A DNA stretch of 64,000 nucleotides from Isoperla grammatica (lineage: Eukaryota > Arthropoda > Insecta > Plecoptera > Perlodidae). The first letter of the stretch is position 1; every line of letters begins with the position of its first letter. The translations under genes were made by a program, and so were the position numbers. The notes under the pieces are model-generated. The model saw only the letters and a program-made list of their open reading frames with translations. It was not told the origin of the DNA and made no database searches. This document shows, piece by piece, positions 23,391 through 36,298 of the stretch. Where the stretch lies: contig OX246740.1 of NCBI GenBank assembly GCA_945910005.1, positions 60,462,646-60,526,645 on the forward strand, written 5' to 3'.

Positions 23391-26300
23391 AGTTGCTGGA
23401 AGTGAGTCTAGACTCTAGCTAGACACTACTACCTAATATTAGATATCTGAGAATGCTGGTACGCCCTTGTGGTAGCATGGAGTTGCTGGAAGTGAGTCTA
23501 GACTCTAGCTAGACACTACTACCTAATATTAGATATCTGAGAATGCTGGTATGCCCTTGTGGTAGCATGGAGATGCTGGAAGTGAGTCTAGACTCTAGCT
23601 AGACACTACTACCTAATATTAGATATCTGAGAATGCTGGTACGCCCTTGTGGTAGCATGGAGATGCTGGAAGTGAGTCTAGACTCTAGCTAGACACTACT
23701 ACCTAATATTAGATATCTGAGAATGCTGGTACGCCCTTGTGGTAGCATGGAGATGCTGGAAGTGAGTCTAGACTCTAGCTAGACACTACTACCTAATATT
23801 AGATATCTGAGAATGCTGGTACGCCCTTGTGGTAGCATGGAGATGCTGGAAGTGAGTCTAGACTCTAGCTAGACACTACTACCTAATATTAGATATCTGA
23901 GAATGCTGGTATGCCCTTGTGGTAGCATGGAGATGCTGGAAGTGAGTCTAGACTCTAGCTAGACACTACTACCTAATATTAGATATCTGAGAATGCTGGT
24001 ACGCCCTTGTGGTAGACTGGAGATGCTGGAAGCTGCTGGAAGTGAGTCTAGACTCTAGCTAGACACTACTACCTAATATTAGATATCTGAGAATGCTGGT
24101 ACGCCCTTGTGGTAGCATGGAGATGCTGGAAGCTGCTGGAAGTGAGTCTAGACTCTAGCTAGACACTACTACCTAATATTAGATATCTGAGAATGCTGGT
24201 ACGCCCTCTTGGTAGCATGGAGATGCTGGAAGTGAGTCTAGACTCTAGCTAGACACTACTACCTAATATTAGATATCTGAGAATGCTGGTACGCCCTTGT
24301 GGTAGCATGGAGTTGCTGGAAGTGAGTCTAGACTCTAGCTAGACACTACTACCTAATATTAGATATCTGAGAATGCTGGTACGCCCTTGTGGTAGCATGG
24401 AGATGCTGGAAGTGAGTCTAGACTCTAGCTAGACACTACTACCTAATATTAGATATCTGAGAATGCTGGTACGCCCTTGTGGTAGCATGGAGATGCTGGA
24501 AGTGAGTCTAGACTCTAGCTAGACACTACTACCTAATATTAGATATCTGAGAATGCTGGTACGCCCTTGTGGTAGCATGGAGATGCTGGAAGTGAGTCTA
24601 GACTCTAGCTAGACACTACTACCTAATATTAGATATCTGAGAATGCTGGTACGCCCTTGTGGTAGCATGGAGATGCTGGAAGTGAGTCTAGACTCTAGCT
24701 AGACACTACTACCTAATATTAGATATCTGAGAATGCTGGTACGCCCTTGTGGTAGCATGGAGATGCTGGAAGTGAGTCTAGACTCTAGCTAGACACTACT
24801 ACCTAATATTAGATATCTGAGAATGCTGGTACGCCCTTGTGGTAGCATGGAGATGCTGGAAGTGAGTCTAGACTCTAGCTAGACACTACTACCTAATATT
24901 AGATATCTGAGAATGCTGGTACGCCCTTGTGGTAGCATGGAGATGCTGGAAGTGAGTCTAGACTCTAGCTAGACACTACTACCTAATATTAGATATCTGA
25001 GAATGCTGGTACGCCCTTGTGGTAGCATGGAGATGCTGGAAGTGAGTCTAGACTCTAGCTAGACACTACTACCTAATATTAGATATCTGAGAATGCTGGT
25101 ACGCCCTTGTGGTAGCATGGAGTTGCTGGAAGTGAGTCTAGACTCTAGCTAGACACTACTACCTAATATTAGATATCTGAGAATGCTGGTACGCCCTTGT
25201 GGTAGCATGGAGATGCTGGAAGTGAGTCTAGACTCTAGCTAGACACTACTACCTAATATTAGATATCTGAGAATGCTGGTACGCCCTTGTGGTAGCATGG
25301 AGATGCTGGAAGTGAGTCTAGACTCTAGCTAGACACTACTACCTAATATTAGATATCTGAGAATGCTGGTACGCCCTTGTGGTAGCATGGAGATGCTGGA
25401 AGTGAGTCTAGACTCTAGCTAGACACTACTACCTAATATTAGATATCTGAGAATGCTGGTACGCCCTTGTGGTAGCATGGAGATGCTGGAAGTGAGTCTA
25501 GACTCTAGCTAGACACTACTACCTAATATTAGATATCTGAGAATGCTGGTACGCCCTTGTGGTAGCATGGAGTTGCTGGAAGTGAGTCTAGACTCTAGCT
25601 AGACACTACTACCTAATATTAGATATCTGAGAATGCTGGTACGCCCTTGTGGTAGCATGGAGTTGCTGGAAGTGAGTCTAGACTCTAGCTAGACACTACT
25701 ACCTAATATTAGATATCTGAGAATGCTGGTATGCCCTTGTGGTAGCATGGAGATGCTGGAAGTGAGTCTAGACTCTAGCTAGACACTACTACCTAATATT
25801 AGATATCTGAGAATGCTGGTACGCCCTTGTGGTAGCATGGAGATGCTGGAAGTGAGTCTAGACTCTAGCTAGACACTACTACCTAATATTAGATATCTGA
25901 GAATGCTGGTACGCCCTTGTGGTAGCATGGAGATGCTGGAAGTGAGTCTAGACTCTAGCTAGACACTACTACCTAATATTAGATATCTGAGAATGCTGGT
26001 ACGCCCTTGTGGTAGCATGGAGATGCTGGAAGTGAGTCTAGACTCTAGCTAGACACTACTACCTAATATTAGATATCTGAGAATGCTGGTATGCCCTTGT
26101 GGTAGCATGGAGATGCTGGAAGTGAGTCTAGACTCTAGCTAGACACTACTACCTAATATTAGATATCTGAGAATGCTGGTACGCCCTTGTGGTAGACTGG
26201 AGATGCTGGAAGCTGCTGGAAGTGAGTCTAGACTCTAGCTAGACACTACTACCTAATATTAGATATCTGAGAATGCTGGTACGCCCTTGTGGTAGCATGG

Positions 26301-27750
26301 AGATGCTGGAAGCTGCTGGAAGTGAGTCTAGACTCTAGCTAGACACTACTACCTAATATTAGATATCTGAGAATGCTGGTACGCCCTTGTGGTAGCATGG
26401 AGATGCTGGAAGTGAGTCTAGACTCTAGCTAGACACTACTACCTAATATTAGATATCTGAGAATGCTGGTACGCCCTTGTGGTAGCATGGAGTTGCTGGA
26501 AGTGAGTCTAGACTCTAGCTAGACACTACTACCTAATATTAGATATCTGAGAATGCTGGTACGCCCTTGTGGTAGCATGGAGATGCTGGAAGTGAGTCTA
26601 GACTCTAGCTAGACACTACTACCTAATATTAGATATCTGAGAATGCTGGTACGCCCTTGTGGTAGCATGGAGATGCTGGAAGTGAGTCTAGACTCTAGCT
26701 AGACACTACTACCTAATATTAGATATCTGAGAATGCTGGTACGCCCTTGTGGTAGCATGGAGATGCTGGAAGTGAGTCTAGACTCTAGCTAGACACTACT
26801 ACCTAATATTAGATATCTGAGAATGCTGGTACGCCCTTGTGGTAGCATGGAGATGCTGGAAGTGAGTCTAGACTCTAGCGAGACACTACTACCTAATATT
26901 AGATATCTGAGAATGCTGGTACGCCCTTGTGGTAGCATGGAGATGCTGGAAGTGAGTCTAGACTCTAGCTAGACACTACTACCTAATATTAGATATCTGA
27001 GAATGCTGGTACGCCCTTGTGGTAGCATGGAGATGCTGGAAGTGAGTCTAGACTCTAGCTAGACACTACTACCTAATATTAGATATCTGAGAATGCTGGT
27101 ACGCCCTTGTGGTAGCATGGAGATGCTGGAAGTGAGTCTAGACTCTAGCTAGACACTACTACCTAATATTAGATATCTGAGAATGCTGGTACGCCCTTGT
27201 GGTAGCATGGAGATGCTGGAAGTGAGTCTAGACTCTAGCTAGACACTACTACCTAATATTAGATATCTGAGAATGCTGGTACGCCCTTGTGGTAGCATGG
27301 AGTTGCTGGAAGTGAGTCTAGACTCTAGCTAGACACTACTACCTAATATTAGATATCTGAGAATGCTGGTACGCCCTTGTGGTAGCATGGAGATGCTGGA
27401 AGTGAGTCTAGACTCTAGCTAGACACTACTACCTAATATTAGATATCTGAGAATGCTGGTACGCCCTTGTGGTAGCATGGAGATGCTGGAAGTGAGTCTA
27501 GACTCTAGCTAGACACTACTACCTAATATTAGATATCTGAGAATGCTGGTACGCCCTTGTGGTAGCATGGAGATGCTGGAAGTGAGTCTAGACTCTAGCT
27601 AGACACTACTACCTAATATTAGATATCTGAGAATGCTGGTACGCCCTTGTGGTAGCATGGAGATGCTGGAAGTGAGTCTAGACTCTAGCTAGACACTACT
27701 ACCTAATATTAGATATCTGAGAATGCTGGTACGCCCTTGTGGTAGCATGG
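23391..27750. repeat. Tandem duplication of a 2180-bp block of satellite (24-unit higher-order repeat)
   Basis: Diagnostic variants repeat at exactly 2180 bp: GAGTTG at 23391/25571, 23481/25661, 24311/26491 and 25121/27301; ATGCCC at 23551/25731 and 23911/26091; GGTAGACTGG at 24011/26191; the 10-bp insertion at 24031/26211 and 24131/26311. 2180 equals 22 units of 90 plus 2 of 100. Private differences exist, such as CCCTCTTGG near 24206 only and AGCGAGAC near 26877 only. Confidence 0.9.
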
Positions 27751-30700
27751 AGATGCTGGAAGTGAGTCTAGACTCTAGCTAGACACTACTACCTAATATT
27801 AGATATCTGAGAATGCTGGTACGCCCTTGTGGTAGCATGGAGATCCTGGAAGTGAGTCTAGACTCTAGCTAGACACTACTACCTAATATTAGATATCTGA
27901 GAATGCTGGTACGCCCTTGTGGTAGCATGGAGATGCTGGAAGTGAGTCTAGACTCTAGCTAGACACTACTACCTAATATAAGATATCTGAGAATGCTGGT
28001 ATGCCCTTGTGGTAGCATGGAGATGCTGGAAGTGAGTCTAGACTCTAGCTAGACACTACTACCTAATATAAGATATCTGAGAATGCTGGTACGCCCTTGT
28101 GGTAGCATGGAGATGCTGGAAGTGAGTCTAGACTCTAGCTAGACACTACTACCTAATATTAGATATCTGAGAATGCTGGTACGCCCTTGTGGTAGCATGG
28201 AGATGCTGGAAGCTGCTGGAAGTGAGTCTAGACTCTAGCTAGACACTACTACCTAATATTAGATATCTGAGAATGCTGGTACGCCCTTGTGGTAGCATGG
28301 AGATGCTGGAAGTGAGTCTAGACTCTAGCTAGACACTACTACCTAATATTAGATATCTGAGAATGCTGGTACGCCCTTGTGGTAGCATGGAGATGCTGGA
28401 AGTGAGTCTAGACTCTAGCTAGACACTACTACCTAATATTAGATATCTGAGAATGCTGGTACGCCCTTGTGGTAGCATGGAGATGCTGGAAGCTGCTGGA
28501 AGTGAGTCTAGACTCTAGCTAGACACTACTACCTAATATTAGATATCTGAGAATGCTGGTACGCCCTTGTGGTAGCATGGAGATGCTGGAAGTGAGTCTA
28601 GACTCTAGCTAGACACTACTACCTAATATTAGATATCTGAGAATGCTGGTACGCCCTAGTGGTAGCATGGAGATGCTGGAAGTGAGTCTAGACTCTAGCT
28701 AGACACTACTACCTAATATTAGATATCTGAGAATGCTGGTACGCCCTTGTGGTAGCATGGAGATGCTGGAAGTGAGTCTAGACTCTAGCTAGACACTACT
28801 ACCTAATATTAGATATCTGAGAATGCTGGTACGCCCTTGTGGTAGCATGGAGATGCTGGAAGCTGCTGGAAGTGAGTCTAGACTCTAGCTAGACACTACT
28901 ACCTAATATTAGATATCTGAGAATGCTGGTACGCCCTTGTGGTAGCATGGAGATGCTGGAAGTGAGTCTAGACTCTAGCTAGACACTACTACCTAATATT
29001 AGATATCTGAGAATGCTGGTACGCCCTTGTGGTAGCATGGAGATGCTGGAAGCTGCTGGAAGTGAGTATAGACTCTAGCTAGACACTACTACCTAATATT
29101 AGATATCTGAGAATGCTGGTACGCCCTTGTGGTAGCATGGAGATGCTGGAAGTGAGTCTAGACTCTAGCTAGACACTACTACCTAATATTAGATATCTGA
29201 GAATGCTGGTACGCCCTTGTGGTAGCATGGAGATGCTGGAAGTGAGTGTAGACTCTAGCTAGACACTACTACCTAATATTAGATATCTGAGAATGCTGGT
29301 ACGCCCTTGTGGTAGCATGGAGATGCTGGAAGTGAGTCTAGACTCTAGCTAGACACTACTACCTAATATTAGATATCTGAGAATGCTGGTACGCCCTTGT
29401 GGTAGCATGGAGTTGCTGGAAGCTGCTGGAAGTGAGTCTAGACTCTAGCTAGACACTACTACCTAATATTAGATATCTGAGAATGCTGGTACGCCCTTGT
29501 GGTAGCATGGAGATGCTGCAAGTGAGTCTAGACTCTAGCTAGACACTACTACCTAATATTAGATATCTGAGAATGCTGGTACGCCCTTGTGGTAGCATGG
29601 AGATGCTGGAAGTGAGTCTAGACTCTAGCTAGACACTACTACCTAATATTAGATATCTGAGAATGCTGGTACGCCCTTGTGGTAGCATGGAGATGCTGGA
29701 AGTGAGTCTAGACTCTAGCTAGACACTACTACCTAATATTAGATATCTGAGAATGCTGGTACGCCCTTGTGGTAGCATGGAGATGCTGGAAGTGAGTCTA
29801 GACTCTAGCTAGACACTACTACCTAATATTAGATATCTGAGAATGCTGGTACGCCCTTGTGGTAGCATGGAGATGCTGGAAGTGAGTCTAGACTCTAGCT
29901 AGACACTACTACCTAATATTAGATATCTGAGAATGCTGGTACGCCCTTGTGGTAGCATGGAGATGCTGGAAGTGAGTCTAGACTCTAGCTAGACACTACT
30001 ACCTAATATAAGATATCTGAGAATGCTGGTATGCCCTTGTGGTAGCATGGAGATGCTGGAAGTGAGTCTAGACTCTAGATAGACACTACTACCTAATATT
30101 AGATATCTGAGAATGCTGGTACGCCCTTGTGGTAGCATGGAGATGCTGGAAGTGAGTCTAGACTCTAGCTAGACACTACTACCTAATATTAGATATCTGA
30201 GAATGCTGGTATGCCCTTGTGGTAGCATGGAGATGCTGGAAGTGAGTCTAGACTCTAGCTAGACACTACTACCTAATATTAGATATCTGAGAATGCTGGT
30301 ACGCCCTTGTGGTAGCATGGAGATGCTGGAAGTGAGTCTAGACTCTAGCTAGACACTACTACCTAATATTAGATATCTGAGAATGCTGGTACGCCCTTGT
30401 GGTAGCATGGAGATGCTGGAAGTGAGTCTAGACTCTAGCTAGACACTACTACCTAATATTAGATATCTGAGAATGCTGGTACGCCCTTGTGGTAGCATGG
30501 AGATGCTGGAAGTGAGTCTAGACTCTAGCTAGACACTACTACCTAATATTAGATATCTGAGAATGCTGGTACGCCCTTGTGGTAGCATGGAGATGCTGGA
30601 AGCTGCTGGAAGTGAGTCTAGACTCTAGCTAGACACTACTACCTAATATTAGATATCTGAGAATGCTGGTACGCCCTTGTGGTAGCATGGAGATGCTGGA

Positions 30701-33700
30701 AGTGAGTCTAGACTCTAGCTAGACACTACTACCTAATATTAGATATCTGAGAATGCTGGTACGCCCTAGTGGTAGCATGGAGATGCTGGAAGTGAGTCTA
30801 GACTCTAGCTAGACACTACTACCTAATATTAGATATCTGAGAATGCTGGTACGCCCTTGTGGTAGCATGGAGATGCTGGAAGTGAGTCTAGACTCTAGCT
30901 AGACACTACTACCTAATATTAGATATCTGAGAATGCTGGTACGCCCTTGTGGTAGCATGGAGATGCTGGAAGTGAGTCTAGACTCTAGCTAGACACTACT
31001 ACCTAATATTAGATATCTGAGAATGCTGGTACGCCCTTGTGGTAGCATGGAGATGCTGGAAGTGAGTCTAGACTCTAGCTAGACACTACTACCTAATATT
31101 AGATATCTGAGAATGCTGGTACGCCCTTGTGGTAGCATGGATATGCTGGAAGTGAGTCTAGACTCTAGCTAGACACTACTACCTAATATTAGATATCTGA
31201 GAATGCTGGTACGCCCTTGTGGTAGCATGGAGTTGCTGGAAGTGAGTCTAGACTCTAGCTAGACACTACTACCTAATATTAGATATCTGAGAATGCTGGT
31301 ACGCCCTTGTGGTAGCATGGAGATGCTGGAAGTGAGTCTAGACTCTAGCTAGACACTACTACCTAATATTAGATATCTGAGAATGCTGGTACGCCCTTGT
31401 GGTAGCATGGAGATGCTGGAAGTGAGTCTAGACTCTAGCTAGACACTACTACCTAATATTAGATATCTGAGAATGCTGGTACGCCCTTGTGGTAGCATGG
31501 AGATGCTGGAAGCTGCTGGAAGTGAGTCTAGACTCTAGCTAGACACTACTACCTAATATTAGATATCTGAGAATGCTGGTACGCCCTTGTGGTAGCATGG
31601 AGATGCTGGAAGCTGCTGGAAGTGAGTCTAGACTCTAGCTAGACACTACTACCTAATATTAGATATCTGAGAATGCTGGTACGCCCTTGTGGTAGCATGG
31701 AGATGCTGGAAGTGAGTCTAGACTCTAGCTAGACACTACTACCTAATATTAGATATCTGAGAATGCTGGTACGCCCTTGTGGTAGCATGGAGATGCTGGA
31801 AGCTGCTGGAAGTGAGTCTAGACTCTAGCTAGACACTACTACCTAATATTAGATATCTGAGAATGCTGGTACGCCCTTGTGGTAGCATGGAGATGCTGGA
31901 AGTGAGTCTAGACTCTAGCTAGACACTACTACCTAATATTAGATATCTGAGAATGCTGGTACGCCCTTGTGGTAGCATGGAGATGCTGGAAGCTGCTGGA
32001 AGTGAGTCTAGACTCTAGCTAGACACTACTACCTAATATTAGATATCTGAGAATGCTGGTACGCCCTTGTGGTAGCATGGAGATGCTGGAAGTGAGTCTA
32101 GACTCTAGCTAGACACTACTACCTAATATTAGATATCTGAGAATGCTGGTACGCCCTTGTGGTAGCATGGAGATGCTGGAAGTGAGTCTAGACTCTAGCT
32201 AGACACTACTACCTAATATTAGATATCTGAGAATGCTGGTACGCCCTTGTGGTAGCATGGAGATGCTGGAAGTGAGTCTAGACTCTAGCTAGACACTACT
32301 ACCTAATATTAGATATCTGAGAATGCTGGTACGCCCTTGTGGTAGCATGGAGATGCTGGAAGTGAGTCTAGACTCTAGCTAGACACTACTACCTAATATT
32401 AGATATCTGAGAATGCTGGTACGCCCTTGTGGTAGCATGGAGATGCTGGAAGTGAGTCTAGACTCTAGCTAGACACTACTACCTAATATTAGATATCTGA
32501 GAATGCTGGTACGCCCTTGTGGTAGCATGGAGATGCTGGAAGTGAGTCTAGACTCTAGCTAGACACTACTACCTAATATTAGATATCTGAGAATGCTGGT
32601 ACGCCCTTGTGGTAGCATGGAGATGCTGGAAGTGAGTCTAGACTCTAGCTAGACACTACTACCTAATATTAGATATCTGAGAATGCTGGTACGCCCTTGT
32701 GGTAGCATGGAGATGCTGGAAGCTGCTGGAAGTGAGTCTAGACTCTAGCTAGACACTACTACCTAATATTAGATATCTGAGAATGCTGGTACGCCCTTGT
32801 GGTAGCATGGAGATGCTGGAAGTGAGTCTAGACTCTAGCTAGACACTACTACCTAATATTAGATATCTGAGAATGCTGGTACGCCCTTGTGGTAGCATGG
32901 AGATGCTGGAAGTGAGTCTAGACTCTAGCTAGACACTACTACCTAATATTAGATATCTGAGAATGCTGGTACGCCCTTGTGGTAGCATGGAGATGCTGGA
33001 AGTGAGTCTAGACTCTAGCTAGACACTACTACCTAATATTAGATATCTGAGAATGCTGGTACGCCCTTGTGGTAGCATGGAGATGCTGGAAGTGAGTCTA
33101 GACTCTAGCTATACACTACTACCTAATATTAGATATCTGAGAATGCTGGTACGCCCTTGTGGTAGCATGGAGATGCTGGAAGCTGCTGGAAGTGAGTCTA
33201 GACTCTAGCTAGACACTACTACCTAATATTAGATATCTGAGAATGCTGGTACGCCCTTGTGGTAGCATGGAGATGCTGGAAGTGAGTCTAGACTCTAGCT
33301 AGACACTACTACCTAATATTAGATATCTGAGAATGCTGGTACGCCCTTGTGGTAGCATGGAGATGCTGGAAGTGAGTCTAGACTCTAGCTAGACACTACT
33401 ACCTAATATTAGATATCTGAGAATGCTGGTACGCCCTTGTGGTAGCATGGAGATGCTGGAAGTGAGTCTAGACTCTAGCTAGACACTACTACCTAATATT
33501 AGATATCTGAGAATGCTTGTACGCCCTTGTGGTAGCATGGAGATGCTGGAAGCTGCTGGAAGTGAGTCTAGACTCTAGCTAGACACTACTACCTAATATA
33601 AGATATCTGAGAATGCTGGTACGCCCTTGTGGTAGCATGGAGATGCTGGAAGTGAGTCTAGACTCTAGCTAGACACTACTACCTAATATTAGATATCTGA

Positions 33701-36298
33701 GAATGCTGGTACGCCCTTGTGGTAGCATGGAGATGCTGGAAGTGAGTCTAGACTCTAGCTAGACACTACTACCTAATATTAGATATCTGAGAATGCTGGT
33801 ACGCCCTTGTGGTAGCATGGAGATGCTGGAAGCTGCTGGAAGTGAGTCTAGACTCTAGCTAGACACTACTACCTAATATTAGATATCTGAGAATGCTGGT
33901 ACGCCCTTGTGGTAGCATGGAGATGCTGGAAGTGAGTCTAGACTCTAGCTAGACACTACTACCTAATATTAGATATCTGAGAATGCTGGTACGCCCTTGT
34001 GGTAGCATGGAGATGCTGGAAGGGAGTCTAGACTCTAGCTAGACACTACTACCTAATATTAGATATCTGAGAATGCTGGTACGCCCTTGTGGTAGCATGG
34101 AGATGCTGGAAGCTGCTGGAAGTGAGTCTAGACTCTAGCTAGACACTACTACCTAATATTAGATATCTGAGAATGCTGGTACGCCCTTGTGGTAGCATGG
34201 AGATGCTGGAAGTGAGTCTAGACTCTAGCTAGACACTACTACCTAATATTAGATATCTGAGAATGCTGGTACGCCCTTGTGGTAGCATGGAGATGCTGGA
34301 AGTGAGTCTAGACTCTAGCTAGACACTACTACCTAATATTAGATATCTGAGAATGCTGGTACGCCCTTGTGGTAGCATGGAGATGCTGGAAGTGAGTCTA
34401 GACTCTAGCTAGACACTACTACCTAATATTAGATATCTGAGAATGCTGGTACGCCCTTGTGGTAGCATGGAGATGCTGGAAGTGAGTCTAGACTCTAGCT
34501 AGACACTACTACCTAATATTAGATATCTGAGAATGCTGGTACGCCCTTGTGGTAGCATGGAGATGCTGGAAGTGAGTCTAGACTCTAGCTAGACACTACT
34601 ACCTAATATTAGATATCTGAGAATGCTGGTACGCCCTTGTGGTAGCATGGAGTTGCTGGAAGTGAGTCTAGACTCTAGCTAGACACTACTACCTAATATT
34701 AGATATCTGAGAATGCTGGTACGCCCTTGTGGTAGCATGGAGATGCTGGAAGTGAGTCTAGACTCTAGCTAGACACTACTACCTAATATTAGATATCTGA
34801 GAATGCTGGTACGCCCTTGTGGTAGCATGGAGATGCTGGAAGTGAGTCTAGACTCTAGCTAGACACTTCTACCTAATATTAGATATCTGAGAATGCTGGT
34901 ACGCCCTTGTGGTAGCATGGAGTTGCTGGAAGTGAGTCTAGACTCTAGCTAGACACTACTTCCTAATATTAGATATCTGAGAATGCTGGTACGCCCTTGT
35001 GGTAGCATGGAGATGCTGGAAGCTGCTGGAAGTGAGTCTAGACTCTAGCTAGACACTACTACCTAATATTAGATATCTGAGAATGCTGGTACGCCCTTGT
35101 GGTAGCATGGAGATGCTGGAAGTGAGTCTAGACTCTAGCTAGACACTACTACCTAATATTAGATATCTGAGAATGCTGGTACGCCCTTGTGGTAGCATGG
35201 AGTTGCTGGAAGTGAGTCTAGACTCTAGCTAGACACTACTACCTAATATTAGATATCTGAGAATGCTGGTACGCCCTTGTGGTAGCATGGAGATGCTGGA
35301 AGTGAGTCTAGACTCTAGCTAGACACTACTACCTAATATTAGATATCTGAGAATGCTGGTACGCCCTTGTGGTAGCATGGAGATGCTGGAAGTGAGTCTA
35401 GACTCTAGCTAGACACTACTACCTAATATTAGATATCTGAGAATGCTGGTACGCCCTTGTGGTAGCATGGAGATGCTGGAAGTGAGTCTAGACTCTAGCT
35501 AGACACTGTTACCTAATATTAGATATCTGAGAATGCTGGTACGCCCTTATGGTAGCATGGAGATGCTGGAAGTGAGTCTAGACTCTAGCTAGACACTACT
35601 ACCTAATATTAGATATCTGAGAATGCTGGTACGCCCTTGTGGTAGCATGGAGATGCTGGAAGTGAGTCTAGACTCTAGCTAGACACTACTTCCTAATATT
35701 AGATATCTGAGAATGCTGGTATGCCCTTGTGGTAGCATGGAGATGCTGGAAGTGAGTCTAGACTCTAGCTAGACACTACTACCTAATATTAGATATCTGA
35801 GAATGCTGGTACGCCCTTGTGGTAGCATGGAGATGCTGGAAGTGAGTCTAGACTCTAGCTAGACACTACTACCTAATATTAGATATCTGAGAATGCTGGT
35901 ACGCCCTTGTGGTAGCATGGAGATGCTGGAAGTGAGTCTAGACTCTAGCTAGACACTACTACCTAATATTAGATATCTGAGAATGCTGGTACGCCCTTGT
36001 GGTAGCATGGAGATGCTGGAAGTGAGTCTAGACTCTAGCTAGACACTACTACCTAATATTAGATATCTGAGAATGCTGGTATGCCCTTGTGGTAGCATGG
36101 AGATGCTGGAAGTGAGTCTAGACTCTAGATAGACACTACTACCTAATATTAGATATCTGAGAATGCTGGTATGCCCTTGTGGTAGCATGGAGATGCTGGA
36201 AGTGAGTCTAGACTCTAGCTAGACACTACTACCTAATATTAGATATCTGAGAATGCTGGTACGCCCTTGTGGTAGCATGGAGATGCTGGAAGTGAGTG

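Larger units (their letters stand above)
19948..36297. repeat. 90/100-bp satellite, left block (about 180 copies)
   Basis: The standard unit is 90 bp (agatatctga at 25081 and 25171) and contains GAATGCTGGTACGCCC, TTGTGGTAGCATGGAG and CTAGACACTACTACC. A second form has a 10-bp insertion AGCTGCTGGA and is 100 bp (for example 23981 to 24081). Copies differ by only a few bases. Recurring diagnostic variants are ATGCCC for ACGCCC, GAGTTG for GAGATG, and ATATAAG for ATATTAG. The unit carries stops and no long frame. The left edge at 20048-20172 shows four copies of a 30-bp sub-repeat. Each unit contains GTCTAG-ACTCTAG-CTAGAC, a 6-bp stem. Confidence 0.98.

Noticed and set aside
36296..36298. GTG start codon for the retrotransposon frame
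   Set aside because: The codon straddles the satellite junction, an in-frame TGA precedes it, and GTG is not a usual eukaryotic start. The copy is simply 5'-truncated.
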